DNA of 64,000 nt from Spirodela intermedia (GCA_902729315.2 LR746279.1:253001-317000), one strand, 5' to 3'. Positions 1-13,676 are shown, counted from the stretch's first letter. Notes: generated from the letters alone by a model not told the origin. Numbers and translations are program-made.

Positions 1-430
1 GATACAATGGAAAGTTTAGATCTCTCACATAATGATTTAAGTGGTTCCATCCCCTTGGAAAGGGTTCAACTCTCATCTCTTTCAATTTTTAGCGTTGCCT
101 TCAACAACTTGCATGGTCCAATCCCTAGTGGTAGATAGTTTGGAACTTTTTCAGAGAGTAGTTATGAAGGTAATCTAGGATTATGTGGAAAATCTCTCAA
201 AAAGCTTGCTCTTTTGACAAAGAGAGAATGAAAAGGATGTCAAATGAGAGATAAAATAAGACAAAATGAAATGATTTTGATGATGATTTCTTTTTATTCA
301 CTTGTTACGGCTACATTTATTTTGGGTTTTTGGGGGGTTTCTCACCAGCCTCTTCTTGAATATGAGTTGGGGGAAAAAAAAATTCAAAATCATTGATGAA
401 TACCACAATATGTACCTTAGGGAGCATTGA
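1..430 (+). pseudogene. 3' end of a decayed receptor-like protein (RLP) gene
   Basis: Reading from base 1 gives the last LRR and the C-terminal cap of an RLP (start '[11 protein letters not shown]', later 'SSYEGNLGLCG'), matching the intact copies in this window. An in-frame TAG at 136-138 replaces the codon expected in the 'GQF' position of the intact copies, and the acidic/TM/cytoplasmic tail is only recoverable in shifted frames up to about 430. The 5' part lies outside the window, so I cannot say how much of the gene exists. Confidence 0.85.
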
Positions 431-1300
431 AATTTTCATGCTCAAGATAATAGATTTGTATGGATATGAAGGTTTTTTAGGCAAACTGTTAATTTCTTTT
501 GTAAGTATTTTTTAAAATGATTTTCAATGGTAATCTCTTATTGATTGTTGGGGTATTATCTTTGAATAAATTCTTTCCAGTTCCTTTAGACTTGGGAAAC
601 TACCATATCCAACAGTTATTGTAAAACACCTTTTATCTTTTTCTTAACTTCATACAGATCAGTAAGAAAAGAATATCGTAATCTGTTTTCAACTCATTCT
701 TCTTTATTTGTCACTGTGAAGGCATTTATAAAAGGAGAAATACATAAAATATCGTTGAAAACCCTGCATCTCCAAATGAGCATGACACTATTGTATTAGA
801 CTAAAAAAACTAACGTATCAACTAGGATCAATACGTGGACCATCGGATGTTGTTTGATTGAACACAGATAAGAAGACTGTAAAGGTCAGATTAGGACAAA
901 TGAAAACTATCAGGTTTAATTTCAAGAAGTAGGTTTACAGATCAACTTGCGACTGGCTCCTAACAATTTATCAGAAACAGAAAACAGAAGTATTGCCGAC
1001 TTCTCTACAGATGATCATCTTCAAGTTCCTAATTCCATTGAGATGGTTTTCTTACAAACTAGTATGGGTTGATTGTCAGAAAGAGGGTTATAATTCTATT
1101 GACATGCTGAGAGAAATTATACTCCTAAATTTTCGTTCGAAATGAGAGTTTGGCTGAAAGGAAAAGGGCAAGTTGGAGTGTCCCTGTATGGAGAGATGAG
1201 CTGGGCCAACACAATTAAATGATTGGAGGCAGAATTGTGTAAAATTGTTCCTTCAAAGAAAACTCATCTTTAATTTAAGGCGTAATATGTGGAATCAGTT
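431..1300 (+). repeat. Duplicated RLP 3' flank, copy 1
   Basis: This non-coding stretch is recognisably similar to 11891-12800 and 15481-16400, each time directly downstream of a plus-strand RLP copy. Shared landmarks are 'aggcaaactgtta', 'aaaggagaaatac' and 'gattgaacacaga'. It shows that the duplicated unit extends about 0.9 kb past the RLP stop codon. No gene is seen inside. Confidence 0.7.
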
Positions 1301-1549
1301 TATATCTACTTTGCATGTAATAAAACATATAAATATATATCTGCCAGAAGGTAGGTGGGCGGGTGTGTATCTTCCTCGGGATTTATATCGTTTCCCCAGA
1401 TAGTTATTTACTTTACGACAGACCAATGCAGCGGCCAAAGGGGTATCCCCATATGACGTCTTGACCTCATTTCTAGGCTTTTCAACTCTGCCTTGACCCT
1501 CTACCATCAGAATACCATTCTTGCATTTGGCTCCCGCCAGCAAGCTCCA

Positions 1550-1700
1550 TCCACGCATAAACACCGAGTTATTCACAACTTTCCTGGGTTCCCCACATTG
1601 GTAAGATTCTTATTTATTATGCAGCTTCTTTTCCACGGTAAACTCATCAGAGGGCTCCGTACGAGAGCACTTGCGTCGAGCTGTTGTCCCGTCCATACCG
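1550..1700 (+). repeat. Short RLP-associated repeat, copy 1
   Basis: About 150 bp with landmarks 'attcacaactt' and 'agggctccg' recurs in diverged form near 13100-13240, 16900-16990 and 18755-18880. The last two copies run into an LRR-like remnant ('LTELDLSYDH' in the 17 kb copy). It is probably a relic of the 5' region of an RLP unit. From 1700 to 2530 I recognise nothing else. Confidence 0.45.
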
Positions 1701-2534
1701 GTCCTCCGGTCCGTTGATCCGCCAGTTCGCCTAATCTGAACCTCGATCCGCCGCTTACTCACGAGTTGTCGCTGATCCACAGATTGGTATATAACGCCTT
1801 GTGGGATGACAACGAACCCCAATGGAATATGTAAGGAATGAGGAGAGTTATCCCCAAGACAGGTTGGCTGTCTTTATTGCATTATTAATGTGTTACACCG
1901 AATCCGGCAACTAACCGTAAACTTATGATCGTCTCCCTTCTCCCTTTCTCCGTTTACTAGAAGGCACGTCGATTGCAACATCCATCGTCATCACCCTTTA
2001 CGGGCGACGAGTGGCTTGTGGAACACCTATGCTCGCCGGCCGATTATTGTTAACCCAGATCGTTCGTGCGTTGACGTCGGATCGACTCCACACCATCAGT
2101 GAGGCCCATGGTCCCATGAGAGTAAGAGAGGTTCAACCGGAATAACTAATGGATACTGCTCCAGTGAAAGAACCAGAGGTGTAGATTAATTCGGGGAGAA
2201 TTGAGGATGCCATGCGTCTATTCGTTCCCTTGAAGAAATCGTTATGAACTCTTGAGGGGCAGACAAGACAGGACGTAAACAAACCGGTACGAATCCAACC
2301 GAGAGAGACATAAGAAACCAAAATCATTAAAAACACTTAAACTCATTAAATAACGTCAAGACCATAATATTTGATCAAGAGGAACGCAATGGCATGCCCC
2401 AACCCATCTGTCTGCCTCACGTCGACTTCAGCCAGCGACTCAGCGCCGCCTCTTTATGAGATTAGCGGTTGATCGAGACCCGTACTGCACCTCCACAACA
2501 ATCCACTCACGCTGTCGCAGCACTGATTCATGGA

Positions 2535-2540
2535 TATAAA
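2535..2540 (+). promoter_or_regulatory. Candidate TATA box of the RLP at 2618
   Basis: TATAAA lies 78 bp before the ATG at 2618, a plausible distance for a short 5' UTR. This is motif and spacing only. Confidence 0.4.
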
Positions 2541-2617
2541 GCTCAGTATTCTGTTGCCCCTCCGAATCAACAAGCCTACAAAGAGGGAGCCTGCCGGTGA
2601 CAGTTTGCGGAAAAAAT

Positions 2618-5209
2618 ATGATCTCTTCCCCTGCTGGTGGCGCTAGAACCTTACGGTATATTGTTCCGGGAAGACTGATCCTGGTTCTCGTCATCATAGC
2701 CTCGTCTGGTCGGGGGTGGGAAGTGATGTGTTGTCACGACGAGGAGAGGAAGGCTTTGCTTGAGATCAAGACGTCTATCAATTTCCCCAACAAAGGCTTG
2801 GCCTTACCCGATTGGGGCAACTCAACAACAGAAGTAGGAGAAGACTGCTGCCAATGGCCTGGCATAACCTGTGACTTCAACACCGGTCACGTGGTTGAGA
2901 TCGATTTGTACAGCGAGAGGAGTTCTGCGAAGGAGACATGGAGCCCAAACCTCACCATGTTGGCGGAGTTAGGGCAGCTCAAGAAGTTGAATTTGGGGCT
3001 CAATAAAATGAACGGTGGCATTCCAGAGGGTAGGTAACTTCCTCCAATCGTGACAAATAACTGGTTTATTAACATCTTTTTCACTTGAACAGTGTTGAGA
3101 TCAGTCTAGGTAGGTTGAAATATTTCACAACTTATCCTTCTCATCAATCATTTCATAAAGGGGTTTTCTCCTTTTGTCTTGTTCTTTTTTTTTATCGCAG
3201 TTATTTGCAACTTGAAGAACCTGAAGCTTCTAGACCTTTCCTTGAACATATTGAATGGTCCCATCCCATCGTGCTTGTGCAGCTTGAGGTCTCTGACAGA
3301 ACTCGATTTATCTTATAATGAATTGCAAGGAGACATCCCTTCCTGTTTCGGCAGCTTTCAATCGTTGGCAATTCTCAATTTATTCAGCAACCAGTTCGAA
3401 GGAAACTACTCATCCTCGATGTGCAGCATTGAATCCTTGACAGAGCTCCACTTGTCTTATGACGCATGCCCTGGCAACATTCCCGCATGTCTCGGCAACT
3501 TGCAAAAGCTCAAATACCTACAACTTGGTAATAGGTTGAATGGGTCCATCCCTTCTTCGATGTTCCACAATCTGACGGAATTAACTACTCTACAAATAAA
3601 CAGTGATCAATTGGAAGGCACTTTGAAGTTCTCAGTTTTTGCCAACCTTTCCAAACTCAAAGAAGTAGACATCTCCTCCGGACGAGGATTAGAAATCGAC
3701 ACCGAAGCCCCAATCTCTTGGCATCCATCTTTTCAGCTCTCAGATTTGTCTATACGTGATTGTGTTGTCAATAAGCGTAGTAATAAGAGGCTTCCCACAT
3801 TTCTCTGGACTCAGAAAACACTAGAAACCTTGATCTTGATGGGCACGTCTATCACAGATACCCTGCCAATTGGTCTTTTCTGCAACTCCAGTTTATCCTC
3901 TCTGGATTTAAGGAGCAACAATATTTCTGGCTTATTTGTTCTGCCTTGCCACAATGCTTCCAAAAATGCTTTCGAAATCAACTTATCCGATAATCATCTA
4001 TACGGACCGCTCCCTAAAAGCATCGGCCTTTTCTTTCCAAAGTTGAATATTTTTAGGATCGCCAGAAACGAGTTGGAAGGACCCATTCCTTCGTCCTTGA
4101 CTGACAGAGAACTCAATTTATTAGATTTAAGTGACAACCATTTTTCAGGTAAGCTTCCCCTTGGTTTTACTAGAAACCAGACTATATTGTCTTATGTAAA
4201 TGTGTCTTACAACCAACTCCAAGGGGAGCTTCTCCCAGCTGATGCTTATATGCCACTTTTACAAGTCTTGATTATCAAAAACAACAAATTCACTGGGTCA
4301 CTTCTCCCAAAGTTGGCCAACTCTTCTCTTCTATTCATCATTGACGCTGGATACAATCATTTCATAGAAAATTTCTCACAGGCGCTACCTCTTCTACCTT
4401 ATATGATTGTACTTTCCTTGCCAGAAAATCGTGTTCAGGGCTACATACCAAGAACTTTGTGTCAAATGCGATATCTACGATCGTTAGATCTTTCTGGAAA
4501 CAACCTGTCGGGCGTAATTCCACCGTGTCTTCATAATATTTCGTCCTGGACGTCAAACATCCCACGAGACAGCCCAATATGGATAGACAGCGGCCCTGCG
4601 GATCCAACTGTGCTTCTCACTTCAAAGAATTTGGCCAGGCCTTTCAAAGCGGATATTCTTTACAGGATGACCTTACTTGATATATCATTGAACAAGATTC
4701 ATGGTGTTATTCCAGGGGAAATTGGAAAGTTGAAGGGGCTTCGTTCATTGAACTTGTCAAATAATCAGATCCAAGGTTTTATACCCGTTTCAATCGCAGA
4801 CATGAACATTTTGGAAAGTTTAGATCTGTCCCGCAACAGGCTAAGCGGTATCATTCCTGAGGGAATGGTTCACCTCAATTCCCTCGCAACTTTAAGCCTT
4901 GCTTTTAACAACTTGTCCGGTATTATCCCCAATCGTGGACAGTTCCCAACTTTTTCAAAGAGTAGTTTTGAAGGTAATCCAGGATTATGTGGAATACCAG
5001 TTGAAAAGAGTTGTTCTTCCAATAATGATGGGTCTAATGTGACCACAGACATCGGAAAGAATGAAGAAAACTCCAAATCACTGGAGGATATTTTATTTTA
5101 TTCATTCTGTATAGTGACGTTTAATTTGGGTTTTTGGGGATTTCTTGCCGGCATTTTCTTCAATTTTGTTTGGAGGATGATGTATTTCAAAATCATTGAT
5201 GAGTTGTGA
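2618..5209 (+). CDS. Leucine-rich repeat receptor-like protein (RLP), intact, 2 exons
   Basis: Predicted CDS is join(2618..3029,3201..5209), 806 aa. The intron (3030-3200) has GT/AG ends in phase 1; splicing joins ...GGIPE to VICNLK without breaking the frame. Upstream of ATG 2618 the frame opens only with a GTG, so I chose 2618. Residues 1-30 form a hydrophobic signal peptide, and 38-100 an LRR N-terminal cap with paired cysteines (CCHDEERKALLEI, CCQWPGITCDF). A long array of plant-type 24-residue LRRs follows, with an island-like interruption near 'LLTSKNLARPF', then a final LRR block and a cap ending GLCG. Next come an acidic stretch, one transmembrane helix (around FYSFCIVTFNLGFWGFLAG) and a short tail ending KIIDEL. 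There is no kinase domain, so it is an RLP rather than a receptor kinase. RLPs act at the plasma membrane, usually with SOBIR1/BAK1-type kinases; the ligand here is unknown. The tail is shorter than in the copy at 42.5 kb ([11 protein letters not shown]). It most resembles the RLP9/RLP15/Cuscuta-receptor-like group by my recollection. Confidence 0.93.
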
Positions 5210-6795
5210 GCCATGTTCCGAATCGACTTTTCAAAAATTCTATAATGTTCATTTGGAAATGGCGTTGAACGTTTATATGTGAACTGTCTAGTTTTCGTTT
5301 TGAAGTTGTTGACTGATTTTCGTCATGCCGATCCCTGTTGTGGACTCGAGGAAATGTGGTTTGAAAAAGTTTGAGTTTAATTCATGCTGCACGAAAGTTG
5401 ATTTGAGTTCTCCAAGTATCCGGGGAATAACTTCTAAGAAAATAAGTATCGTACCATTTGACGAATAACCTATTTTCACCAAACACTAATTGAAGATTAA
5501 CTTATTGCCTTTAAGACCCACATCTGATAGATGAATTTCTTACAACAAGTTGTTGATACTTTTTCTTGTATGAATATTTATGAAGAGAGGAATAAATTAA
5601 GGATCATTAAGCTACTAATGCAGATTGTCTTGCATAAGAAAAACACAATAGCATCTGATTAGGGCAATTTTATCAACTAGGAGCAAGACCGTCAATCTAC
5701 CCCGGGGCCACTGTTTAACTAGAGACAGTCTATCGCAGATGTATTCTATGTAATCTGATTTCACAAAGTATGTTGGGGATTAATTTGTTGCTAGCTCACT
5801 AGAAGATGATTCGTACGAAATAATCCTAGGCAGAATTATCATAAGTTATGCTAAATCTATTCGAACCTCGCCCACTGAGTCAAGAAAGCGTAATAAAACA
5901 AGAAAAATACTTATCCTCTTAAGTTTTCTTCCCGAAAGGGACTTGGGCGGACGACACGAATGGCTTGCCAGAGGGTTCTACGTCTTGTACGTCTGACCAC
6001 AACCCGACAGTGCAAGACCTCATTACGGCTATAAGTTCATGAAGAATCTCCGTCGGAGATATAACTACTGCGTCGGGTTCACAGGGAAACGAGTTTTGGG
6101 TTCTGGAGATCATATTGCAAAGCAATTACGCTTTATATTTCATTTTGTGAACCATATTTATATGTTATCCTGGGTTAACCCTGTGTCTTTCTGACGGCCC
6201 TTCATTGCAATGGCCCGAAGAGGTATCCTCAATGATGTCTCCGACCGGCCTTATAACCAGTCGACTCACAGTCTCGGTGGAATTATCTTTTGGTCTCTGT
6301 GGGGCGAAGACCAGCCATCGGGCTGCCATGTCGATACCCAGCAGGGAACAAAAACCCCTGAAACGATGACAGCCAAAAGCTGATGGAGGTCATTGACATT
6401 GACATGTAATCCGCAGGAGTGCGAAAAAGAATAGAAAGGGTGCATTCTTTGATTATGTTGATTATTACGATGACTCTCTGGATCGGCCGTCAGTTAGGAC
6501 AAGAAGGACCTCGCCAAGTGTTTGTGCTGCCTTAGTGTTGAATGTTCTCCTTCGACACCGCCCCTTCATTGACCTCGAGAGGCAGGAAAAGAGGGCCCAT
6601 TGCAGTGGCTTCACGAGGGGTTGTCTTTGTGTCCTACGAAGGGATAGGGTGCCGGGGGAAAGAGAGGGGACTCTCCACATCGAGATCTTCCACCCCCTGT
6701 AACTCGACGTCATGCCCTCCCCAATCCCTTTGACTCAAGAATTTGTACTCCCTGAGGGAGCTAGCTCTAGGGCGGTATACTGCCGTCCTTGTGCA
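5210..6795. other. Intergenic, no gene recognised
   Basis: Only short open frames without family signatures are present. The stretch around 5560-5720 may be a strongly diverged copy of the RLP 3' flank repeat (hydrophilic AT-rich sequence with 'gaggaataaatta'), but I cannot align it convincingly by eye. Confidence 0.5.
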
Positions 6796-6796
6796 G

Positions 6797-6801
6797 CTCT
6801 C

Positions 6802-6835
<34 letters not shown>
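6797..6835 (+). repeat. (CT)n microsatellite
   Basis: Nearly perfect CT dinucleotide run interrupted by one CC. Confidence 0.95.
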
Positions 6836-6989
6836 ATCTCGATCGAATGTAGAGCAGTCTGAAAGAAAGATCCCCTACGTCTCCATTTCCGAAAGGTTGG
6901 CGAACTGCAAGAGCACTAGAGTTGAGTCTAGTCGATCATCTCTTAGGCCCAAGAAGAGTGATCATTAAGGCCGACGCGGATGGAAAGGG

Positions 6990-7750
6990 ATGCTCGCTAA
7001 GAAAACCCACTTGAAGTAGGATACTCATTTATTTAATAACTCAGAAAATATCTTCTACCGCGAGGTTGTGATCAGCCGAACATACGAAGGTGGCTATTCT
7101 ATAATCCCTCACACGACTCTTGCGAGAAAATATATTAGATGGACAGATGAAGTGGAGAAAGTGAAGATATACCACAGCCTAGAGATCCATTGGATTATGG
7201 GGTTGACCGTTGACCTACCTGTGCTGACGGTTCACTGGGACCGTTGACTAGACTGTTGACCACTGGCCGGGTGACCAGGACTTACGGGGGGTGGGTCGGA
7301 CCCAACGAGAGGGACCGCCGCAGACTAGATGGTCAGGCATGGTTTGAACCGGTAGGACGAACCGGTGCAGACCGGTTGGTTCGGGTCGGTTCGGACCGGC
7401 GAACCAAGTTGTTGAAGCCAGGCGACCGTTCAAGCTGGGCCCAGCGGAAATAGGCCAATCGGGCCGGGAACGTCAGGGCCCACAAACCAGAGGGGTTAAG
7501 TCCTAATCGAAGAGAATGGGGCCGGGAGCGGGGGCGGCGAAGGCGTAACAGGCGAAGGGCGGAGACAGGGATGAAGGCGGCGGAGACTACAATGGGGGCA
7601 GGCGACGGCAGCGGGAATAGGGAAGGTGCCGGCGGAGGTGGCACTCGCGGAGGGCAGAGGCAGGGATGGAGGCAACGGCGGTGGCAGACGGCGATGGTGG
7701 TCGACGGCGGAGGCGACGGAGCAAACGGCAGCAGCGGGCGAGAAGCCATT
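6990..7750 (+). repeat. Dispersed GC-rich repeat, copy 1 (inverted relative to 24.2-25.0 kb)
   Basis: Landmarks in order are 'acttgaagtagga', 'gaggttgtgatcag', 'ttgaccgttgacc', 'ggtcaggc', 'ttgaaccggtaggacgaac', 'gctgggccc', 'ggccaatcgg' and 'gggcccacaaacc'. All recur in the same order on the minus strand between about 25030 and 24185. The unit moves from AT-rich to very GC-rich and ends in GGC-rich simple sequence. The long frames in it (for example 7333-7749 minus) are composition artefacts. It could be a solo LTR or a non-autonomous element; no TG..CA ends or target duplication could be assigned. Confidence 0.8.
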
Positions 7751-7759
7751 GGTCCAATT

Positions 7760-10310
7760 AGAAGTATGACAGGAAATATGACCCAATTGGCTGCTAAAGA
7801 AGAAATGGAATATAGAAATTCCGCATAAATAGTAAAAAATTAAAAATTCAATATACAAAAAAGGGACCATTCAATAAATGAGCACAAAACATTAATGTAG
7901 AAACATTGGCGAAGAAATATTTGAGAAAAAATATTGACCTTGACAAATTGGATCTCTATTAACAATATTTAGCATTTAGGCTGGAAGAAGATCCTCAAAA
8001 TTTATACATGGCTCAGTGGAACTGAGTAAAATATCTCAAGTAAAGTTTTTGGATCTACAATAGTTTTCGAGTTAGTTTAAACTATTATGAAAATCAATTT
8101 AAATGCTTCAAAACAAGAAGTTTAAATCCAAACAGTTATCTCCTCTCTTATAGAACTCTAACTCCTAACTTTGGAGCCTTCCCTCTGCTTGAGTGGTAAT
8201 CAATGTTGTAAGAATGATGTAGGTTGAATGAGTAGCCAGATGGTTACCGAATCTTAGCCTCAGATTCCACGCCCTGTGTTCATCATCTGAACGAAATAGA
8301 TCGTGTCTCGCATTAGAACTGAACGCATTATATGGGTAAACTATTGAATCATGAGAAGGTTATGAATCAGATTGTCAGATCAATTTCATTCGGAAAGAAA
8401 TTAGACACCAAAAATCATTTTCAAATTGAATGGTACACATAATTGGTTTTGCCATAATATGAACAATGGTTGACGCTTTATCAAGTTATGAACATGTACT
8501 CCCCAACATAAAGTCTTTCATATATAAATAGATAGGGGATGGTCGAGTTTACCTACCATAGATTACTCCCATACCGCTGTCAAAGGGTATTTTGGTTCTA
8601 GTTTCCTTCACAAACCGAAATATTTGTAATATCGTGTCCATTCAAACTTCCGACCTTCCTAGCCTCCACGTTTCAGAAAAAGGTCCTTCAACAATGTAGG
8701 CACGCCTTTTTCGAAAATATAACCTTGAACAATCTGTTGGCGACCCAAGATCATTGACGACCTCAGCAATAGGTAAGGAAGGTAGAGAATATACCGGCCC
8801 AAGATCTTTGCCGACCTCAGCAACCTTGAACAACCTTTTCGCCGTTCTAGGAAAGGGAAGAAGTTATCGTCCAGCCATGTTGGCGGGTATTAGAATGAAT
8901 GTGAAGAAGAGGAAGAAGAGATATTGAAGGCGATGCCAAGCTCGAGTCCTCAAGATAGATTGATTTCACTTCAATTTATTATTTGTTGTTGCAGTCATTT
9001 TCTTTATGCGTGGTGTATCTGGCCAGTACCCCAGACCATACCTCCCTTTACAGAAAGGTGACGTCCACAGCAACACCCTTCGTCGAGTCCCACACGATTT
9101 TGTGAGATTGAATCTAGCAAGGAAGAACGGAACACAGGATGATAAAATTCAAGGCCACCTTAGCATGTACGTATGTCAGAAGCCGCTGGGCCTAGGGCAG
9201 GGTTGTGGTAGCCCGACCGCCGCATCCACACTACTCATTGCTCTACCAGGATAGGCCGATGCCGGCGCAAAGTTGGGTTGGGGAGGAAACAGAGGAGAAC
9301 GTGAGGGTGGAGACAGTGGAAGGAGTGAAGTAGGGATGATGAGTTGAAAATACGGATAGATAGGAGGAAGTGGAGGAGGGATTTATCTCCTGGCACATGT
9401 CGAGAAAATTATTTATTTAGACATGAGTTAATGGTCCGGGTGTTGACGACGAGTGGAAAGTGAAACCCAGTGGCCAAACCTTATGAGGGTCTAGAAGGAT
9501 TTCGTGGGGGGAAAAACGTAGATGTCGATGGGGCCAACATAACTATTTTTCGGGGATCTGTTTCCTTTCATAAATCAGACCAGAGATGTTGGGCTCAAGG
9601 CCTTTTCTAATTTATCTTCATTCTTTGGTAGTATGACCCTCCCCAGCTTTGACCATAGAACATGCATTTTCCCACTTCTTGTCTCTCTATTTCGACTTTG
9701 GACTCTGAAAATCCCCAACACAGCAGGGTGCTGCCTTTTCATTCTTCATGGTTGACAGATAAATTAGCCCCGCTTCCAACTTCCATTTTCTGGGAGTTGA
9801 AACTTCACTGACAAAACGAAGGTTGGGAGGCCTAATGGCATGAACCAACGAGATCTCTCTCCAGTGAAAATCTACATGTAACGAAGGGATTATTGTAACA
9901 TAAAATAATAATAACAACATGATCACAATTATAAATCTGAGGTGTACGAGACACGATCAATTTCGTTCAGATGATGAATCCACGACATTGGGTATGTTCT
10001 GAAGACAAGAAAGATGAAAAGTAAGCTAATGATACTTGAACGAAACAGTACGAGAGATATTAGATGAGGATGGTAGCCGAGATGTGCCTCATCACCCTCC
10101 TCAAAAGTTTGTCCTTCTCCACTGGATTTTATAAATTTTATAATCCTAATGGGCTGGCGATCTACTATCCACATTCACCTCCTCTTCCGCTATCTGATCG
10201 ACCTGTCGTATTCCGTTGTTGGTTGGCCTTCCTTTTGTTGACGGTTGATTTTTTGACGCATGATCAGGTTCCTTTCCAACATGAGATAAGAAGAGGCTGA
10301 AAGCCTTGCA
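7760..10310. other. Intergenic, no gene recognised
   Basis: No family signature is seen in any frame. A short imperfect direct repeat ('cccaagatc...gacctcagcaa') occurs at 8744 and again 54 bp later at 8798. The 82-codon frame at 9006-9254 has no recognisable motif. Confidence 0.5.
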
Positions 10311-10319
10311 TCACATTCT

Positions 10320-11890
10320 TTCATGCCTCAGAAACGTGAATAAGCTCAATCGCCTGATTCTTGTCGGTGATGAGATCAAGGGGAGTATCCTTCCTCCATC
10401 TTCAATAATCTAACTGACTTGGACGGTCTTCAAATATATAGTAGTGGGTTGGGTTGGAAGCAACTTTAAAGCTTTCGGCTTCCACCATCATTCTAAACTT
10501 GAAATTGTCGATATCTCCTCGAAGGAGGCTTAAATATCAGCACGGAGTATCCCATCTTTTGGGTTCTGACTTTTCAACTCCAACCTTTTACTAAATCTGA
10601 CTTTCCAGCTAACATGCATGCTGGTAACAAACCTCCTACCTTCCCTTGAGACCTGGATAAACTTTAAGGTTTGTTTTTTTTCTGGGCACTTCCATCAAGG
10701 GAACACAGCCATAGGCCTCTTTTGCGACTCCACCTTATTTTCCCTGCATCAGAGTATAAACCAATTTTATAGCCCATTTCTTCTCCCTTGCCTTGATGCT
10801 TCTCAATATATTTTGTGGATTAATTTAATCCTTAAATGAACTCAGTGGGTAGCTTCTTGAGAATATCACCCTTTAGAAGGGCCCCTGGGACATGCATTTC
10901 TGTTCTTATTTGATTTGAGTGACGCCAGTTTATCACAAAAATTTCCACACTCTATCACAAGAAACAACACTTGATTGATATACCACCTCTGAGGATAAAT
11001 CTTTGCTGCTGATGCCGATATGCCCCAAAAAGTGTACGGAATACCTTGAACAATGAGAACTTCACAAGTTCTCTTCTCCCAAAGTTGTCCAACTTTTCTT
11101 TCCTATCAAAAAGTGAGACTGGATACAATAACATTACAAAGAATTTCACACACAACCTACCTTGTTTGTCATATATGACAATACTCTTGATGAGAGAGAA
11201 TCATATTCAAGGCTACTTACCCAAATAGTTATGTCAAATGAGCTATCTACATCTCTTACATCATTTTGGAAACAACTCATCGGAAAAAAATTTACCTTGT
11301 CTTTATTACACTTCATCTTGGGTGTGTCAAGAAGTCTAGAACAGGGATAACTCATGGACAGATGCCAGAACAGTAGATGCAGATGTATTCCTCACCTCAA
11401 AGAATTTGATCAAATATGTATGGAGGTGATTCTGCCCCAGAAATGACCGTCCTTGATTTATCATTCAACATGATTAGTGTTATGATTCCTTGGAAAATTG
11501 GAGAACTGAAGGGATTTTGGTCGCTTAACTTATTAAATAACCACACCATAGGTTTAGTACTAGTATCAATGCCAAGCATGGATACCATGGAGACTTTAAA
11601 TCTCTCACATAATGATCAAAGTCATTCGATTCCCCAAGAAATGGTTCACCTCTCCTTCGGTTCAAATTTTTGCATTGTCTTCAAAAAAGCATCTTCTATT
11701 TAGGAGAGAGCGAAAAAGATGACAGAAGATGGAGAAAACAAAGGCAACCCCATGGATTTTGATGTGATTTTTTTTATTCACTTGTTATAGTTTCGTTTAT
11801 TTAGGGTTTTTGAGGTTTTTGGCAAGCCGTTATTACAATATGAGTTGGAGGAGGAAGTATTTCAAAATCCTTGATGAATAATAAGATATG
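10320..11890 (+). pseudogene. RLP pseudogene with many stops and frameshifts
   Basis: Successive frames give pieces collinear with exon 2 of the intact RLPs. In order these are a 'KLNRLILVGDEIKGSI' LRR, 'SIFNNLTDL', 'LPTF', 'NNENFTSSLLPKLSN', 'MTILLMRENHIQGYLP', then 'TVLDLSFNMISVMIPWKI' and 'METLNLSHNDQS' (11416-11703). The tail is marked by 'YFKILDE'-like sequence near 11850-11880. Stops and indels separate almost every piece. Exon 1 and the first LRRs are missing. Confidence 0.88.
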
Positions 11891-12800
11891 TACCCAAGAG
11901 ACAATAAATTATTTCTAAGTTCAAGATAATTGATTTTTCTGGAGATGAAGATTTTCAGGCAAACTGTTAGTTTTTTTTCTACTTACCGTTCTTGCAGATT
12001 TTTGGGGAATTATCTTCCCCTAAATTATTTTCTAGTTCCTACAGTCTTTAGAAAATACCATATCCCACTATAAGGGTAAAATACTGCATATCTTAAAGCT
12101 CAACTTTATATGTAACATTTGAAATTTATCTCTTATTTTCTTTCCCACATTCTTGATTTATCACTGTGAAAGAATTTTCAAAAGGAGAAATATCTAAAGG
12201 ATCGTTAAACTATTGGACTCAAATATTTTGCATATACAAACAGCACAACTCCTTTGCATATTCGAAAGATGATGAGTCAACTGCGGGACTTTAGGTGGAC
12301 TAAATCGGACACCATCTGATGTTAGCTGATTGAACACAGAGAAGAAAAGCACGAATCTACTAAGACCGGAAGTTAAATGTTTGAGGACAGATTAGGACAC
12401 ATAAAACAGATTTTATTTTATTCCAACAACAACGTTCAACACTAATTTGGTGCCAGCTCTTGATAGTGACAGCACTACTGACTACTCTCCAAACGATTGC
12501 CTTGAAGTAGCTATTTCTGTGAATATATTTTTTAGGAATGAAGATCCAATGATCATCGGGGATAAGGGTTTTAAATCTATCATTAGACATGTGAGATATT
12601 ATACTCACAAATTTACGCTTGAAAAGGATCCTTAGGGGACAACATGAGGGCAAGTTGAAATGCCCAAAGTTTTGAATAGCTAAACTAATCCAATGTAATT
12701 AAATAATTAGAAGCCTTGCTTCAAGATAGCTGCACGTAAATGATTCGTTAAAAGATGACTCATCCTCAATTCAGAGCATAATTTTGCACAGCATATTAGC
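11891..12800 (+). repeat. Duplicated RLP 3' flank, copy 2
   Basis: Similar to 431-1300 and 15481-16400, with shared landmarks 'aaaggagaaata', 'accatctgatgtt' and 'gattgaacacagaga'. It is the immediate downstream flank of the RLP pseudogene ending near 11890. Similarity fades towards 12960, where 'ggcaataaacagaacc' resembles the start of the 16.4-kb tandem unit. Nothing else is recognised from 12960 to 13670 apart from the short repeat near 13100-13240. Confidence 0.7.
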
Positions 12801-13676
12801 TTCCCTTTACATTTATTCTACAATATATACCTGTGGTGTGGGTGCGCTTGTTAGTCCTCCTAGTGGATTAAATCCTTATCATTTCTGCGTGAAGTGCCTT
12901 AATAATTTTATGAGGGACTTCAATGAGCCTTTATGTTAAAGAGAAGGATTTTAAAGGCAATAAACAGAACCAGGTGGTAAGCCGGTCACTGGTAGAAGAA
13001 ATTTATGAAAAATAAGGAACTACTTCTACTCAAAAGTGTTGCCTGCTTGACATTCCTACATTTCGAAAGGTAAGTGTCTGTTTCTCATTCCTGCGTTCAG
13101 TTTCTGCCAGTTCGCTCTATCTACGAGTAAATTCACCTTCTATGCATTCCCAAGGCCATTATTTATTGTACAGTCTCTTCTTACGGGAAACTCGTCTGAG
13201 GGCTCCGAGCACGACTCACAAACAGCTTTCGCTTCTTGAAATAAAGAAATCAATCTGTCAAAAGTCCATATCGTAGCGCTGATGATTTACATCTTTTCAT
13301 GATAACCATAATAAACCAGGTAATTTTGATATATTAGAAATGTGGCAATTAATGTGTAATTTCTAAGTAATTCTAGAATTAAAAAAGAGCATCATTAAAC
13401 TTGGTGTTAATAATCTAGAATACTCATGAAATATGCGTGAATTTATTGCAAGACTAAAGGAGGAGACATAAAGTTATTCTTGGGGCTAAATGAGATGGAA
13501 AATAGATCTGTCTTCTGAACCTGAATTAGATTTGCTTTCTAATGTGTTATTAGGCCTGAAATGAAACTGAAATTTATTTGAAAACGGCCCTTGGCCCACT
13601 CATTTCATTCCTCACCCATCTTGTGGCCTGTTTAGAGGGGAAAGAGAGAAGAAAGAGGTGAGGAAGTTTGCCCAAA

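Noticed and set aside
1295-1822. Overlapping 70-93-codon frames on both strands
   Set aside because: No motif, mutually overlapping, and partly within a decayed RLP-associated repeat.
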